This document shows, one piece after another, positions 1 through 12,307 of a stretch of DNA of 64,000 nucleotides. The notes below the pieces were generated by a model. The model saw only the letters and a list, made by a program, of their open reading frames with translations, ran no database searches and had not been told where the DNA came from. The position numbers were made by a program, and so were the translations under genes. Every line of letters begins with the position of its first letter. Positions within the stretch are counted from its first letter, which is position 1. Source of the DNA: Sipunculus nudus (Eukaryota > Annelida > Sipuncula > Golfingiida > Sipunculidae); NCBI GenBank assembly GCA_026874595.1, contig CM049316.1, positions 62,849,176 to 62,913,175 of the forward strand, read 5' to 3'.

Positions 1-783
1 ATGAAATAGCCGATGTTCAGTCTCAGGGGTTGGTTCAGAAGGGGACAAGCCTGCTTCTTCTGGCATTAAGGGCACCTAATTTAATTTAGTTATTTAAAGG
101 GTTTTGCTCAAGGAATAGCAATATGACATGTTCCTGTCTGATGATCAGAATTCGGGCATTTTGTTGATGTAATTTAGTTATTTTCAGGTCAAGCAAACGT
201 ATCATTAAAACAAATCTCATTATATCATAATATAACATAATTGTCTATGAAAATTATTATATAGATTTTAACATAAAATGAGCCCCAGTTCCTGGAAGGA
301 AAACATTTTTATCTATTTTCCACTAAAAATTTGCGGTTATGTGATTGTTCAAAAACTATTGGCACATCTAGGAGAAAATTTAGGAGAAAATACTTTACTT
401 CGTCTAAATTTAACACACCTGGTCTGTGAAACGGCATGTCTCTTGCCAGGTACGCCAGACGCTCTAAATTTGGTTGGTTTGTTTTGTTGATTTACCACTG
501 CTTCTTCTTAAATTCTGGCAAAACTTGGCTCAAATTAAAATAATGGTCCTTCGCAACAGCTACTGATTTTAACTGTATTAAATCCAGATCATTCGCCGAC
601 TTCTTGTGCTAACAAGTGGTGTGGCCCAACAAGTCGCACTTTACACGTAATATAATGTTTGATTGACATGCCAAAAGTCTCCCATGATAGGGGAACAGGT
701 TAAACATTTAAGATCAGCATGTGTGAAGGAAAAATGTGCCATCTTTTATTCCCTGTTCGGACAAAAAAATCATGAAAGTGAAA
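1..783. other. Intergenic, nothing recognised
   Basis: AT-rich sequence with no open frame longer than about 70 codons and no recognisable domain, splice structure or repeat. It lies directly upstream of the relic methyltransferase 3' end at about 784, so an older copy of that gene may have occupied part of it. I could not align it convincingly to the intact copy. Confidence 0.4.
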
Positions 784-822
784 CTATTGGCCTTTGATAT
801 TGTTTGGAAATACGATATCTAG
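784..822 (+). pseudogene. Relic 3' end of a second FkbM-type methyltransferase gene
   Basis: The bases before the TAG at 820-822 read F-D-I-V-W-K-Y-D-I-stop. The intact gene at 9869-12307 ends F-D-M-F-W-K-Y-E-I-stop. The similarity carries on past both stops for kilobases (824-3162 against 12308-15192), which shows a duplicated locus and not chance. A one-base gap in the GGCC(A)TTT stretch breaks the frame just upstream, and I see nothing of the methyltransferase body further 5', so this copy is truncated or strongly decayed. Confidence 0.65.
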
Positions 823-1645
823 TTTGTCACTATAAATAGCCTGTCAACAAACAGTTCTGACTGCCAAATGTTTAAAAGTTTGTATGTGGCTTTCCTATAT
901 ACACAGGCATGGAGTGATCGCGCTAATTACTTTCCTTTCTGTCGAAGGATAAACCTTAAATAAATGATGCATTAGAAATAATTTTAATGATTTTATTTAC
1001 AGGCAGTAGCTTTATATCTAGTTAACAGCTGCAACAACTATAGACCCCCCAGCAGTGTTCAAACAGTCAGCATTCAAGTTAGAGTGACACATAACAACAT
1101 ATCTCCACTGTACTGCTATATTCACACAGACTAATACATCCATTTTGTCGTGATACACACAAACTTTTAATGTACATAAACATTTGTAATAACATGCAGG
1201 TGTATTATGTCTACGGTCATCATGCAGCGGTTTTAGATTAAAGTCGTCCATGGTCTCTCATAATTGTTTGAACTGCTTCTTTGTATGGCAAGCTTCTCTG
1301 GGTATGACCATCAGGCTGGCTACATGGCAAAGAATTGTAATCAAACCAATGAGTGCATTGTGCATCCAGCAGCAAATTTTAAACTTGCGACACCCGCTTT
1401 CGTTATTCTGAATACAAAGTTTCCGGCACAGGGTCATTAATTGGAACAAAGAGAGCAGACGTCTCCGTGTAATCAGTTTGTGTTTACCTGTTTTTAGAGA
1501 TAATATTCCTAAAATGTTAATTTTTTAGTGATTTCCTTGAGGGCTGCTTATGGAAGTGACAACCTATTTGTTAGCCATATCTATAATTTGCTGTTTTCGA
1601 GTGACATACATCCCGCGTTTTAAAGGCCGCCACATATCTAAGATG

Positions 1646-1646
1646 G

Positions 1647-1711
<65 letters not shown>
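1646..1711. repeat. (TA)n microsatellite
   Basis: About 33 TA units. The same tract, about 21 units, is at 13810-13851 in the other copy of the duplication. This shows length drift since the duplication and explains the tyrosine/isoleucine-rich open frames seen across it. Confidence 0.95.
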
Positions 1712-1713
<2 letters not shown>

Positions 1714-4620
1714 CGAATTGGTTGTAAAATCATGTTCAATGATTGAAAGAATGCAAACGAGCAATGTTCCTGCCATTGTACCGTTGAATTTGCTTGATGG
1801 GAATTATACCTTAAGTGTTCAACAATCAAATTCAGTCTGACTGGTATGTCATACTTACAGATGAAGGGAACGGCCACGTTGTTGACACTTGATTGTCACA
1901 CATGTTTTAATGTTGCTCTCTACTTGTAGTACTTTTAATTTCTCTGACTGTGTTATGATATTTGTTAGAATATTTGTCATTCGATTATAAAAGAAAAAGG
2001 CCTATCATCGGTTTAATAAACGAATTGGCACACAACTCAAATATACATATATATAAATATATATTAATCAGACCAATCCTAAAAATAAGGCTATATACAT
2101 ACATGTATGTATGTGTGACAATAAAAAGTGTAATTCCAACAGTATTCATGTATGATGTTACAATCCAAGACAGTTGGTTCATCACATATGACACATATGA
2201 ACACTTTCACTTGTGCAAGGTCTCGTTTCTAAATTTTATTTCGATATTTAATTTGCTCTATAGGTATAAGAATTCCTCCAAGGCACAATAACACAACTGT
2301 GTACCATGCACGTCTGGATAATTTATCTAATCAAACAAGCACCTGCAAAAGACATTACTAGCATTACTTATGACATTACCAGTGTCCCCGGCTGAGTCAG
2401 TCTAGCACAGCGTCGACCATATATAATAAAGAGCTGATAGTAGAGAGTTTAAAATCCATGGAATTGGCTTCTAACGGGACCTATCCACATTTTACATACC
2501 AGGTATACTTAGTATTCACGAAAGAAAGTGTAGTTTCTTTACAATATTACACTATCTACCAATATTTCGTTTTCAACCGTTTGCTAACTCCTGTACAAAA
2601 GTGGAAAAAAGCTTGCTTTTGGCGTGATCAGTTGCAAAAACCAAAACGCACAGCTGACGCTAAGATTTTTCAACCTTCTTCGGGTGTTTCGTCCGTGTTT
2701 CTTCTTCCTGTTTCTTCTCTTTTTCATGATAATTGTCCCGTGTGCGCGATGATGAACTTGTCTCTGGTCACCGTGTCTTGTTATGGTAAACAGACACACC
2801 TGGACTGTTTACTCACACCCAGAACGATAACAACGTATCAAACAGATGAACGTGAGATATTAAATCCGTGTTCCCTAATGGTATTGCTGGAAAAAATGTA
2901 TTCAGCCAAAATAACGTGATATAATACACATTCTTATAAATGAATATGGACTTTAAATGTAAGTTATAGAGGTGCCTGTAATACAGTGATGCCCATTAGG
3001 AGAGGTTCATGCTTCATATACTAGTATTTTGAAACGAAATGCTCGATCCTTTAAGTTGAAATTAATGCCGTTCAAATCACGGCGATAGATATGGGTTCAC
3101 AGGAGTTATACCTACATGAACCACATATGAGTTTTTATACCTATCCACAAATCAGATCGACCTGAGGTGCAGATTTTACCATCGCTTCAGCCTGATGAGG
3201 AAAAAAACCTATTAGAATTTCATATTCTTCTGTCACATATTATATCGTACGTCCATGAATTTAAATTTTTTTATTAAGTTAAAAATAAAAAATATGCCTA
3301 GCCCATAATTTGAATGCTTTCGAGACCATTCAGGTAGATCTACCAATCATATCGGTGCCTGTATATTGCAGTAAATATTTTTAACTATCCATTACACTGC
3401 ACGTTTTCATTAATCTTGTTCTCAGTTAGATAAATTTAGAATATTAGAAACCTGCCCCACGAATATCAATTCTGGCACACTTAAAATCACGCTATTTGGT
3501 AACTGTACTTCTTGTCCGAACACTTCTTTATCAAAAAAATAAAAATAGTTTGCCTTTATAGTTTCAATTCAAAGGCAATAGCTTTCTTATATACATAAAG
3601 AAAGCCTTACTATTATAACATCATACGCTACTGACAGCTATTTAACTACCTATTTAAAAGTAAAAGGGCTATGTATATGACTGACAGACAAAGATTTCAT
3701 TTATTTTGCTTCCTTTAAACATTTCAGAAACCTAGACACACGAAACAATAATTAATCGCATGGTAATTCCAACGTTCCAGCTGTTTTGCATGCAGGCGGA
3801 GATGTTGTACAGTTAGAGAAAAAAACACACTTTATTTAATATATATGAAGCAGTTGGACGGTTGTGTAGTCTGTGGATCAGACCTATAAGACTTGTTATG
3901 TCGTACTAACGAGACAGTGTGTAGTACGTACGAGATAAATATTTTTTTTCTTTAAGCATTCTCAGGTGGCAACAGTGCGCTTCGGTAGTTCTGTAATAAA
4001 CTGGTATTGTTTATATTTTATTGATTAAACATTAGCAAGATACTGACAACGTTTCAGTATGGAAAGTTGTGATTTATGATTGACCGTCTATTCGATATAT
4101 TATATTAGTCAGTTTTAATAGTTCTGTGTTGTAATGTATTACGAATGTGTCTACTGCCGCACCTGTGCCTCCATCCAGAGTAACAAAAACCATACTTTGT
4201 CTCAAAGCTTGTGAGGCAGGACACCGGAAACCTGTAAAGCTGCAGCGAGGAGAAAATTTTACCGGGCTTCAGGTGTAACTGTATATGAAACAACTCTAGT
4301 AAGTATAAATCAATTCGTTTTACCTGTTTTCGTACTAGCAATCGGTCTTGAATCCATTGTTGAAAAATTGTGTATTCTAGCTTCAAATCAGTTAATCGAG
4401 GTAATATAATTTTGCAATTATTTATGTAAAACAAAACCTTTTGTGTCTGTGCTCGGTACAACATAAAGGAAACTAAAAACAAAAAGACGGTTACAGATGG
4501 AAATACAAAATAATCCTGAGAATAATTTGTCAGCCATATTTCATTTCCAGCCTTAAAAACAGTCCAATCACAAATATCATGTTACACATATCAGACAAGT
4601 AAGATTGCAAAATCCAACTA

Positions 4621-5185
4621 TAAAAGATATGCATGCTATGCGCAGGATTTCTCGTAGCCTTATTTGATTTTAAAATGTATATATGAACAGCTTGGTTCTC
4701 TTAATGAACAGGTATAGGAGTTGCACATGTTTAATTGATTAAATTGGCGTTAGCAAAATACTGACAACTTTACAGAACAGCGGGATGGGCAGACTATACA
4801 CATGCGGCCCGCAAGGTAAACTAATCCGGCCCGGAGAAAGTTTTTGCGTGGCGATGTCAAATTGCGCGGTCCCAAACAATCTCGCATCGAATAATGCCTT
4901 TACAAGGATACCTGTTTTAAAATTTTTGCTAAGTCCAGTTTGACAAGAAAACCGTTTTTTTTTCAGTATTAAAGTGTTCTCTTCTAATTACTGTTCTCAG
5001 GTGTTGTCAGCTGATTGCCAACTGTAATTAAATAATTGTGGCAGCCAATATTTTCAAGCATAGTTTTGTAAATCCCTTAGAACACAGAAATTTGGCAATT
5101 TGATCAAGTTTGCCAGGATAATGTGCTTATTCTTTGTCCAATCTAACTAAATACTTGAACAGACTTTCTCATGTGTAAATATTAA
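4621..5185. other. Intergenic, nothing recognised
   Basis: AT-rich with a short GC-rich island at about 4800-4870 that has CGGCCCG-type motifs. A phrase at 4745-4775 resembles one at 4030-4060, suggesting a small local duplication. No gene seen. Confidence 0.4.
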
Positions 5186-6624
5186 AGGCCTACTTCCATG
5201 AAAAAAATAAAATGAAATACTACTGAAGGTTTATTCATTTACATGTATATGTATAAATTATGGTATAATAAAAACAAGCTTTGCGCACTCAACCGTTAAA
5301 ATTTAAATCGAAAGACCCGTAATCCACCCCACTCAGGGGCCCCAAGCCAAACAGAAGCGTCCTGGCCAAGGCGATTGTGACGTCACAACCAGAACACATC
5401 GGGCGGTATTGTAATGGCATCAGTTGAGTTTAACACGATCTGGGGAAAATATCCCAAAGTATTGCGTCGTCGGGTTGAGTAGTAACATCAAGGGTGATAG
5501 TGTGAGCTTAATAATATTTTAACAAGTGTATAAGCCACATGTTCGTGCCAAATGGACAGGATTTCCTTTACAGAAGAGGCCGAACTGGACCCGGCCGGGC
5601 ATGATCTGGGAAGGAGATTCCCCAGGTTTGGCAACTGACATGAGGGTGCGGCCGGACTTTTCCTGACATTTAGTCACCTTTGTTGCCACTCTATATCCGT
5701 TACATGCGTAGGCTGCTAACTAGGAAATGATGCCGCTATTCATCTTTACGACTCCTGTATCTCTTAGTCTTCAACTTTGCAACTGTTATTCCCCGACTCG
5801 GCCTTGACACGTTGGGAGCTGGCACCACGCAGTCTGCACAGACGCCGGATCAGGATTTCAAGGGACATGTTATATGACAACAAACATATAGCTGCTTGTT
5901 GATCGTATAAGTTTAATAATATCAAACTGATAAATCAATTAATTTATTATTAAATGTGTTTGAACGCTTGTAAATGATAAAAACTTTATTTTTTATTTGG
6001 GGACTTTTTTTTACAAGTTTCAAGACACATATGACCGAAGGGGTCACGTAAAGCTCGGTGCATGGTGCCTCAGCAAAGGCATTAACATTGGGAAAACAAT
6101 TAATAGGATTCTTAAAAAAAATAAACCCACGTTAAAAACCGTTACTCCTTATTGTTGACAATTATCAAAATAATTCATTTTAATATTTCAAATCTTTTGA
6201 AATATCAGAAAATTAACAATGTAAAAAATTATACCATGCATTTCAGCATATTTTAATTCTGTGCCCAAATAATATGAAAAAAATTTGCTTCGTAATGACT
6301 TCCTTACATTAAACGTGTGTGTTGTATATGGGTTGAGGATATTTTCACTCTGTTTGATTTTTTTTTAAGTTTTCTTTTAAGTATCTGTAATGATAAAATG
6401 TTATATTGTTTTAAAAATGTGTATTTGTTGTATAAAATGTGATAAGCAATGTTTTATCTATTTTTTATATAACAAAAAAAAATTGCATGTCAAGTCAGCA
6501 CACACGCATACATAATAATTTAAGAGGTGTGTTTAAAATGTAATAAGTATGTAAATTTAAGTATGTAATACTTGTATATGAAATATTAATATATAACGTT
6601 TATACATATGTAAATATGATATAT

Positions 6625-6625
6625 A

Positions 6626-6648
<23 letters not shown>
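6625..6648. repeat. (TG)n microsatellite
   Basis: About 12 GT units preceded by a short AT-rich stretch; simple repeat inside the inverted-repeat element. Confidence 0.85.
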
Positions 6649-6659
<11 letters not shown>

Positions 6660-7410
6660 GATAGACACTTGTAGTATGTATATAACAAAATATCAAATCA
6701 AATACCCAGTCAGTCATAAAGAGAACTCCAAATCTGTTTCAGCAGTCTCTCTCCTTCCTTGTTAGTATGATTTGCCATATTGCACTCAAAGATGTTACAC
6801 ATGAACCTTCAGATGATACACTGGCTGAAGTACCCATGCATTTAGGCCAAATATACCTATACACATACTGATCAACTCACCAAAGACAACATATTGGTAA
6901 TTTTGTATAATTTTAAATGATGATTTATTGTAAATGTACTTTTCTTGGAATTAAATCTGCTATCATGCAGAGTATTATAACTGGGATGGTTTCTGGACAC
7001 ATTTTTTTCATATTACACAATTCTTAAATTGGAGGATACTAAAAGTACCCCTGAAATCCAGATAAACGGTTTTACATCAGCCCAAACAAAAACAGAGCAA
7101 TCATTCTTAAAATCTTGCTTGTAAATTTTTATTTGCACAAGTAAAGCCTAGCTGAAGCAGTATGGCAAGAACTTTACCTATATATAACATTGCCAACATA
7201 AAACAGATTAATAATAGTCATGGGGCTTTCCGTCTGGGGCTTTCCGTCTGGTGGAGTGTTATATACAGAACTGTATCATACATATATATACTGTGTATAA
7301 TTATATTGTCACTGTGTGTGTGATTTTTTTTATAATAAACATGACTCTTTCATAATTCATTTAAAAATGTGAATTTCATGATTTGTATTATATATTTCAA
7401 ATTCATTAAA

Positions 7411-7467
<57 letters not shown>

Positions 7468-7479
7468 ATATATATATAT
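7411..7479. repeat. Compound (CT)n(TA)n microsatellite
   Basis: A run of CT dinucleotides passes directly into TA dinucleotides with a single interruption. It produces spurious Arg-Glu/Tyr-Ile open frames on the minus strand. Confidence 0.9.
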
Positions 7480-8869
7480 TAAATTATAAAAGGAAAGAGT
7501 GTAAATTATATAAATAAATGTATGTATCATTTCAATGATGTCGGGCCGGGGGGTACTTAAAATTAGTACCACCATCCATCGGGATGGTTGTGGTACGTTT
7601 ACAGCTTCATTTAAGACTAGCCCTGTGTGTGGTACTATAAGGTTACAAGTATTTATGAGGTTAGGCCTGCCAAGTAAAAACTTGCTTTACGAAAAGTATA
7701 TATAGTTATACTACTTCTAAACAAAAAAGCGCTTATCAATGTCAAAACAACAATTTTGCATTTCTGATTATGAAGCATGTATGTAAAAATTATGATAAAA
7801 AGAAAGGACCAGCGCTTTATTCATACGACAAAACCAAGTTGCTTATCAGCTGATTTTTGCAGAACCACCACGGCACCAGTCAACATTGTAACAGTTAATG
7901 TTATCACAACAACAAACTTTGTTGCAAAGCGTCGCGAGCGATATTGAACAAACTCGACCAAGTCAAGAATCACCATCGGCATCTTGTACTACTCTACATT
8001 TTCTTGCTCTAAATATTATATTACTGAATAATCTCGTTATTTTGATAATAATCACCAGATTGAGAATATCCTTTAAAATTCCCACAGACTCCATCCTCGA
8101 TTTTGTACAGCCTGTCACTGTTGGCGTGTTGGCTTGCAGCGGTCGCTGTCTGTGTCGCCGACTTCTGTTTCTAACAACGTATACATGGCCCAAAATTACA
8201 CGAGGGTTAATGTCGAAGTTGCCATAAATCTACAGATCTAAATTCGCCGCTTTATTCTCCTTTAACGTGTCTCAGACATTGTCATCTTACGATGATTCCT
8301 CCGCCTCGCTTGATCAGATCGACCCGTCGGCCTTGCTGAAACCACGTGGACGCGCAACCGGGGTTCTGGTTGTGACGTCACACACGTCCCAAGGGCTGTC
8401 TCAACTTTTTCAGGGGGCTCCCAGGACTCTGTTCACATATTCGTTCCTATCACGGATAGTAGCTCCCCAATGTCAGTAATTTTTACATCAATTCTATTTG
8501 TAGGTTCATACCTTTCATATATGCAAAAACACCCTGAGGGTGGAAGTAGGCCTTTAACAACAACGGGTCTTTTTTAAGCAAACTCACATTTTTACTCTGA
8601 TTTGAGTATAACTACTAGAATGCGATAAAAGTAACTTTGTACAGGATTGTGTGCCATTACATTAAAAACTTGAAACTGTAAGTATATTCATGAAGCGACA
8701 TATCATTAACATATTCTTTGCTCCCAGTTTTGTGTACCAAACAAAATAGATTAATAAATTTTTGAATAACACGTGTTTCTATGTAAAATTCCTTATTTAA
8801 TTAAGTAAATCTAGCTTTCCCTTTAGAGACTTTACAGATGTTCCATGTTGTCGACTTGGAGATAAGTAT

Positions 8870-9270
8870 GCCCTTCCTGGTATAAAGAGAAATGATTTAT
8901 GATTGATCGCCTATTCGATATTATCTTAGTAATTTTTAATAAATCACTGTTAAAATTTATCACGAATCTTCTTAATGCCGCAACTGTTCCTCCATCCAGA
9001 GTAATTTAACCTAAATACCCGTTGTGTATAGTTCCATCACCGCTTGAGAAGCATTTCACATATGAAAGACCTAGCAGTGAAGAGAATGTTTAAGTATACA
9101 AATTATGGTTGTACATGTTTTCCGCACATACAATTGGTCTTGAAGAGATTGTTCAGAAATTAATTATATTCCAGCTTCGGATCAGTTTCTGAGTTATTTG
9201 ACCTTATTTTAAAACCCATCAGTTTGAAGAATAACAATTTTACATCAGGTTAAAACTTTAGAGTTTTTCT
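8870..9270 (+). repeat. Third, diverged copy of part of the duplicated methyltransferase flank
   Basis: The stretch starting near AAATGATTTATGATTGATCG matches 4065-4500 (left copy) and 23070-23560 (right copy). It includes the phrase CCTCCATCCAGAGTAA, shared exactly with 4169-4186. It is more diverged than the other two copies are from each other. Its position upstream of the intact methyltransferase gene suggests that an earlier tandem copy of the gene and flank once stood between 4.6 and 9 kb. Confidence 0.6.
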
Positions 9271-9790
9271 TAACACTGGAAATGTGTTTGTGATGAATTT
9301 AGAAACAATTCTAATTATTATTAACAAAAACTGAGTTACTTTGCCAACATCATAAAGCAGCATATTCAATACTCATATTAACTCATACACAAGCTGTCGT
9401 GTAAAACACAAATGAGATACGAAACCCCCGTTTTCTTTGGAAAAAAACTGAAGGAGTTGAGCAGGAGTTTGATGTTTTGCATAATGCCAAATACTCTTTC
9501 CAAAAACAAACTTTTCTCGGATCCGCAATATATGCAACTTAAACGAATTTATATAACAGAAGCCTGTCATACACGTTGTCGCGCCAGAGGTCACAGAATA
9601 TTTGTTTATATATACCAAAACGTATTTGTAATTTAAAGGATTCTGTCACAGACGGTTATTTCATTATAATGGTGTTATACAAAGGTATTAGGTGTGGCTT
9701 TGTTGTGGAGGTGACCTGTGGGGATTGTGGTCTTTGTCTACTCTTATATTTCATTTGTTCTAGGTTTGGATTTGTTGTCATATCAGTCTT

Positions 9791-9800
9791 CATAAAAAAG
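9791..9800 (+). promoter_or_regulatory. Weak TATA-like element upstream of the methyltransferase gene
   Basis: CATAAAAAAG lies about 70 bp upstream of the inferred start codon at 9869. Position and A/T run are compatible with a TATA box, but the window is AT-rich and chance is a strong alternative. Confidence 0.2.
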
Positions 9801-9868
9801 TGTTAAGCATTTACGACTAGACGGAAGAAAAACTTCAACATAGTCTCACCTCAACAACAACAACCGAG

Positions 9869-9890
9869 ATGAATTCGCTCAAGCGACATG
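9869..9890 (+). CDS. Methyltransferase exon 1
   Basis: Encodes MNSLKRH plus the first base of a Gly codon. The phase-1 donor GTGAGA joins in frame to exon 2 at 11400. The gain of a basic N-terminus directly before the membrane segment supports it. The exon is only 22 coding bases, so it is an inference from phase and context. Confidence 0.6.
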
Positions 9891-12307
9891 GTGAGAACTC
9901 GTGCATGTTATATAATGTACCCATCTTAATATACATTTTAACCTGGAATAATCGGAATGACCTACTCCAAGCAAAATTATTGGAAATATTTGCACACCGC
10001 CCCTCCTGAGTACTGTTAACGCCATAATCTAATGGAGATTATTTGTACGTAAAACCTGTAAATAACATTCATTTTGTTTCAAGAACAAAACGTTTGCAAT
10101 ATCACAAAAAAACTGTATTTAAATCTCCTCTGTCAATGCAAGGCCACAGAACTGTTAACAACGTTAGAAACTACTAACTTAAATGCACATGGTAAAATTT
10201 ATCATACTTTTAATTCTTTTTACCACGTTACAGATTAATAAATGCATTGTACTCATCAAAGACGTATACATGGTTATCCACATCTAAAAACAAAACATGG
10301 TATTCAAGGGACAACATAATCCCTCCAGTGTTCTGGTCTCTGAAGACACTCAAACTTCAGTTTCTGCACAGTCTGTGAGGTTTACTTCTGGTTCGAGTTC
10401 AAGCTTTGGCTCGAGATCGTCTGTATAGGATCCGGCTGGTCTCGAAAGTTTGAGATCTCTCTACGCTTCCGACAAAGTTCTCCAAAATCAATCTTGGCAC
10501 CATATGACCTTTCCATCGCTATTTGCGCAACACGCTTCTGAGCTTTATTAAGCTATCGGGAAGTGTATGCCACTGACTTCGTCGAATCATCCGTTTCTAT
10601 GACAACTGCATTCCGAGTCCATACAAAAACGCGCCTGTTCTGAGGACCTTATTACAGCCGTATAGGTTGCTATTGTCTTAGTGGCTTTGTCAAAGAGGCT
10701 ATATGTGGCAGGAACTTGCTTTGACGATGATTTTCTGAGCATCGCTGTCGACAGTTTGACCGAAGACTCTTGTAAAAGTGAAAACTCCTGCTTGAGCAGA
10801 TTTGTTGTAACACGATGCTCTTGGAGGTGTTGCAACACTGCCACAAGACGGGAGATCATGAACCGAAAGCGTATTTTTATACAATACAATGCCTTTAAAA
10901 AGACAAACTACCCCCCCCCCCCCCCATCAGATGGGTTTGTTTGTTTAAGAAGACAGCAAAATAGCTTTGATTTCACATGAGAGATTTAGGAGTCAGTAAA
11001 TAACACAATATCTCACTGATTTATAATGATTTTTTTATATAATTTAATAGAATATGTTGTATCGTCATATGTCACCCCTATGTAAAATGAATTAACCTAA
11101 CACCCATCTCTATTTGTATTTAGAACTTCCAGTTATGCCGTTAGAGCAAGTTGGCTCACACCACCATTTAACTGTAATTTTAACCATGATTTAAGTAATT
11201 TATTGAGAATGACAGCACCGCAGGACACAATAGAATACACACAAGGGATTTTGCTGCCAGATATTTGTTCCAGTTTTTGGCGTAAAAGGGTAAGCATAAC
11301 TAGATTTGAAAATGCAGCCGAGAAAAATGTTGGCCAGGATTATCGGACTAGTCTAATATTATTCTTATACTGATATTGTTTTAACTCTTTCTCTCTCAGG
11401 TTTTATGCCTCTTGTTGCTTTTACCATTATAACTCTGGTGGGGTCACTACTATACCATTATCAGACGTTGGAAGTGACTGCAATCGTTAATGGAGCTACA
11501 CGTCGCTTGTCTACAGACGAATCTAATGATCCCAGGTGGAGAAATATATCATGTAGATCAACAACGACACACCCTAGCTTCAAGATCTGCCTACACGACG
11601 TCTGGAAAGATATTCATGTTTCGAGGAGGCTAGAAAGTACTGGATCTTGGGAGGGCTTTTTATTACACAAAATGGGAGATCTTTTGAAAAGGGACAAACA
11701 TTTAGGACTGATAGACGCTGGAGCAAATATAGGATTTTACGCTCTGTATGCAGCAGCCCTGGGGAGAAAGGTGATTGCCATCGAACCTTTTGAGGATAAT
11801 TTGATCAGGTTGAAGAAGGCAATTCAGCTAAATAATTTTAACCACCTGATTACCGTTCTTCCAAACTTTGTGTCAGACAGGAGAGGAGTTGGGCTGATCC
11901 AGAAACATCCAGACAACCAGGGGGATACCAGAATTCGTATGGATGGAGTTCCTTGCGTCGGCAATTGTAATAGGCACACCTCCACTGACATTGAAGTAGA
12001 ATCTATTTGCTTGGATGATTTGGCAGACATAGTACAGACCAAGCGCGCCATCATGAAGATCGACATACAAGGTTACGAACACCTGGCATTTCAAAACGCG
12101 TCACGACTACTGGATGACGTATTCATTCCACAAATATTTATGGAGTGGGTCATGATGAAGCAAGTGAAGGAACCTGATCTTGTCAAAGAAATGATCAGTT
12201 TATTTCTACGGGAAAATTATCGCCCATACAGTCTGCAAAATATAGCACTTGATTTTAATAAGTGGGATCAATGGCCATTTGATATGTTTTGGAAATACGA
12301 AATCTAG
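9869..12307 (+). CDS. FkbM-type SAM-dependent methyltransferase, single-pass membrane protein (two exons)
   Basis: The coding exons are 9869-9890 and 11400-12307. The donor is ATG|GTGAGA at 9891, and the acceptor CTCTCTCAG ends at 11399. Joining them gives 930 bases, 309 residues plus TAG. The N-terminus reads MNSLKRHG followed by a hydrophobic segment at about residues 9-27, a typical type II signal anchor: short basic cytoplasmic tail, then lumenal or extracellular domain. The SAM-binding motif I is I-D-A-G-A-N-I-G (about 112-119), the acidic IEPF follows (135-138), and the family motif K-I-D-I-Q-G-Y-E-H is at about 227-235. These are hallmarks of the FkbM methyltransferase family, which methylates hydroxyl groups on sugars or small molecules. 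The substrate here is unknown; a glycan in the secretory pathway is my inference. Starting at the ATG at 11405 instead would lose the basic tail. Relics of another copy lie at 784-822. Confidence 0.82.
9891..11399 (+). other. Intron 1 of the methyltransferase gene
   Basis: Begins GTGAGA and ends TTTAACTCTTTCTCTCTCAG, a good pyrimidine tract and acceptor. Within it, the minus strand at about 10390-10890 carries unrecognised frames of about 50 to 100 codons, one with K-A-Q-K-R-V-A-Q-I and F-G-E-L-C-R-K-R-R-E-I. They could be a decayed coding insertion, but I cannot name it. A C-homopolymer lies at 10911-10925. Confidence 0.55.

Larger units (their letters stand above)
784..4620 (+). repeat. Left copy of a segmental duplication (methyltransferase 3' flank)
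   Basis: This stretch aligns with 12278-15192 and then, after the retrotransposon at 15193-22015, with 22016-23650. Shared landmarks are the gene stop, a conserved block at 1200-1500 against 13370-13670, a (TA)n tract (1646-1711 against 13810-13851), the block 2100-2930 against 14090-14940, and 3178-4560 against 22016-23600. Small indels and point differences are scattered throughout, so the duplication is not recent. The right copy has about 700 bp extra (about 12480-13190). No gene inside it looks conserved. Confidence 0.75.
5186..8553. mobile_element. Non-autonomous TTAA-flanked inverted-repeat DNA transposon
   Basis: The ends are a perfect 13-bp inverted repeat, AGGCCTACTTCCA at 5186-5198 and its complement at 8541-8553. 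Each is bordered by TTAA (5182-5185 and 8554-8557), the target duplication typical of piggyBac-like elements. A second inverted match lies further in: 5375-5395 contains TGACGTCACAACCAGAAC and 8363-8380 carries its complement, so the arms are long imperfect inverted repeats. No transposase is visible in the roughly 3.4 kb between them. The interior holds (TG)n at about 6625-6648 and compound (CT)n(TA)n at about 7411-7479. Assignment to piggyBac rests only on the TTAA and is tentative. Confidence 0.65.

Noticed and set aside
1550-1877. Tyr-Ile-rich frames on both strands
   Set aside because: Translation of the (TA)n microsatellite; the same applies at 52.2, 53.1 and 60.5 kb.
2458-2919. 153-codon plus-strand frame in the duplicated flank
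   Set aside because: The corresponding stretch in the right copy (14469-14927) has an in-frame TAG and an indel, so the frame is not conserved; no known domain.
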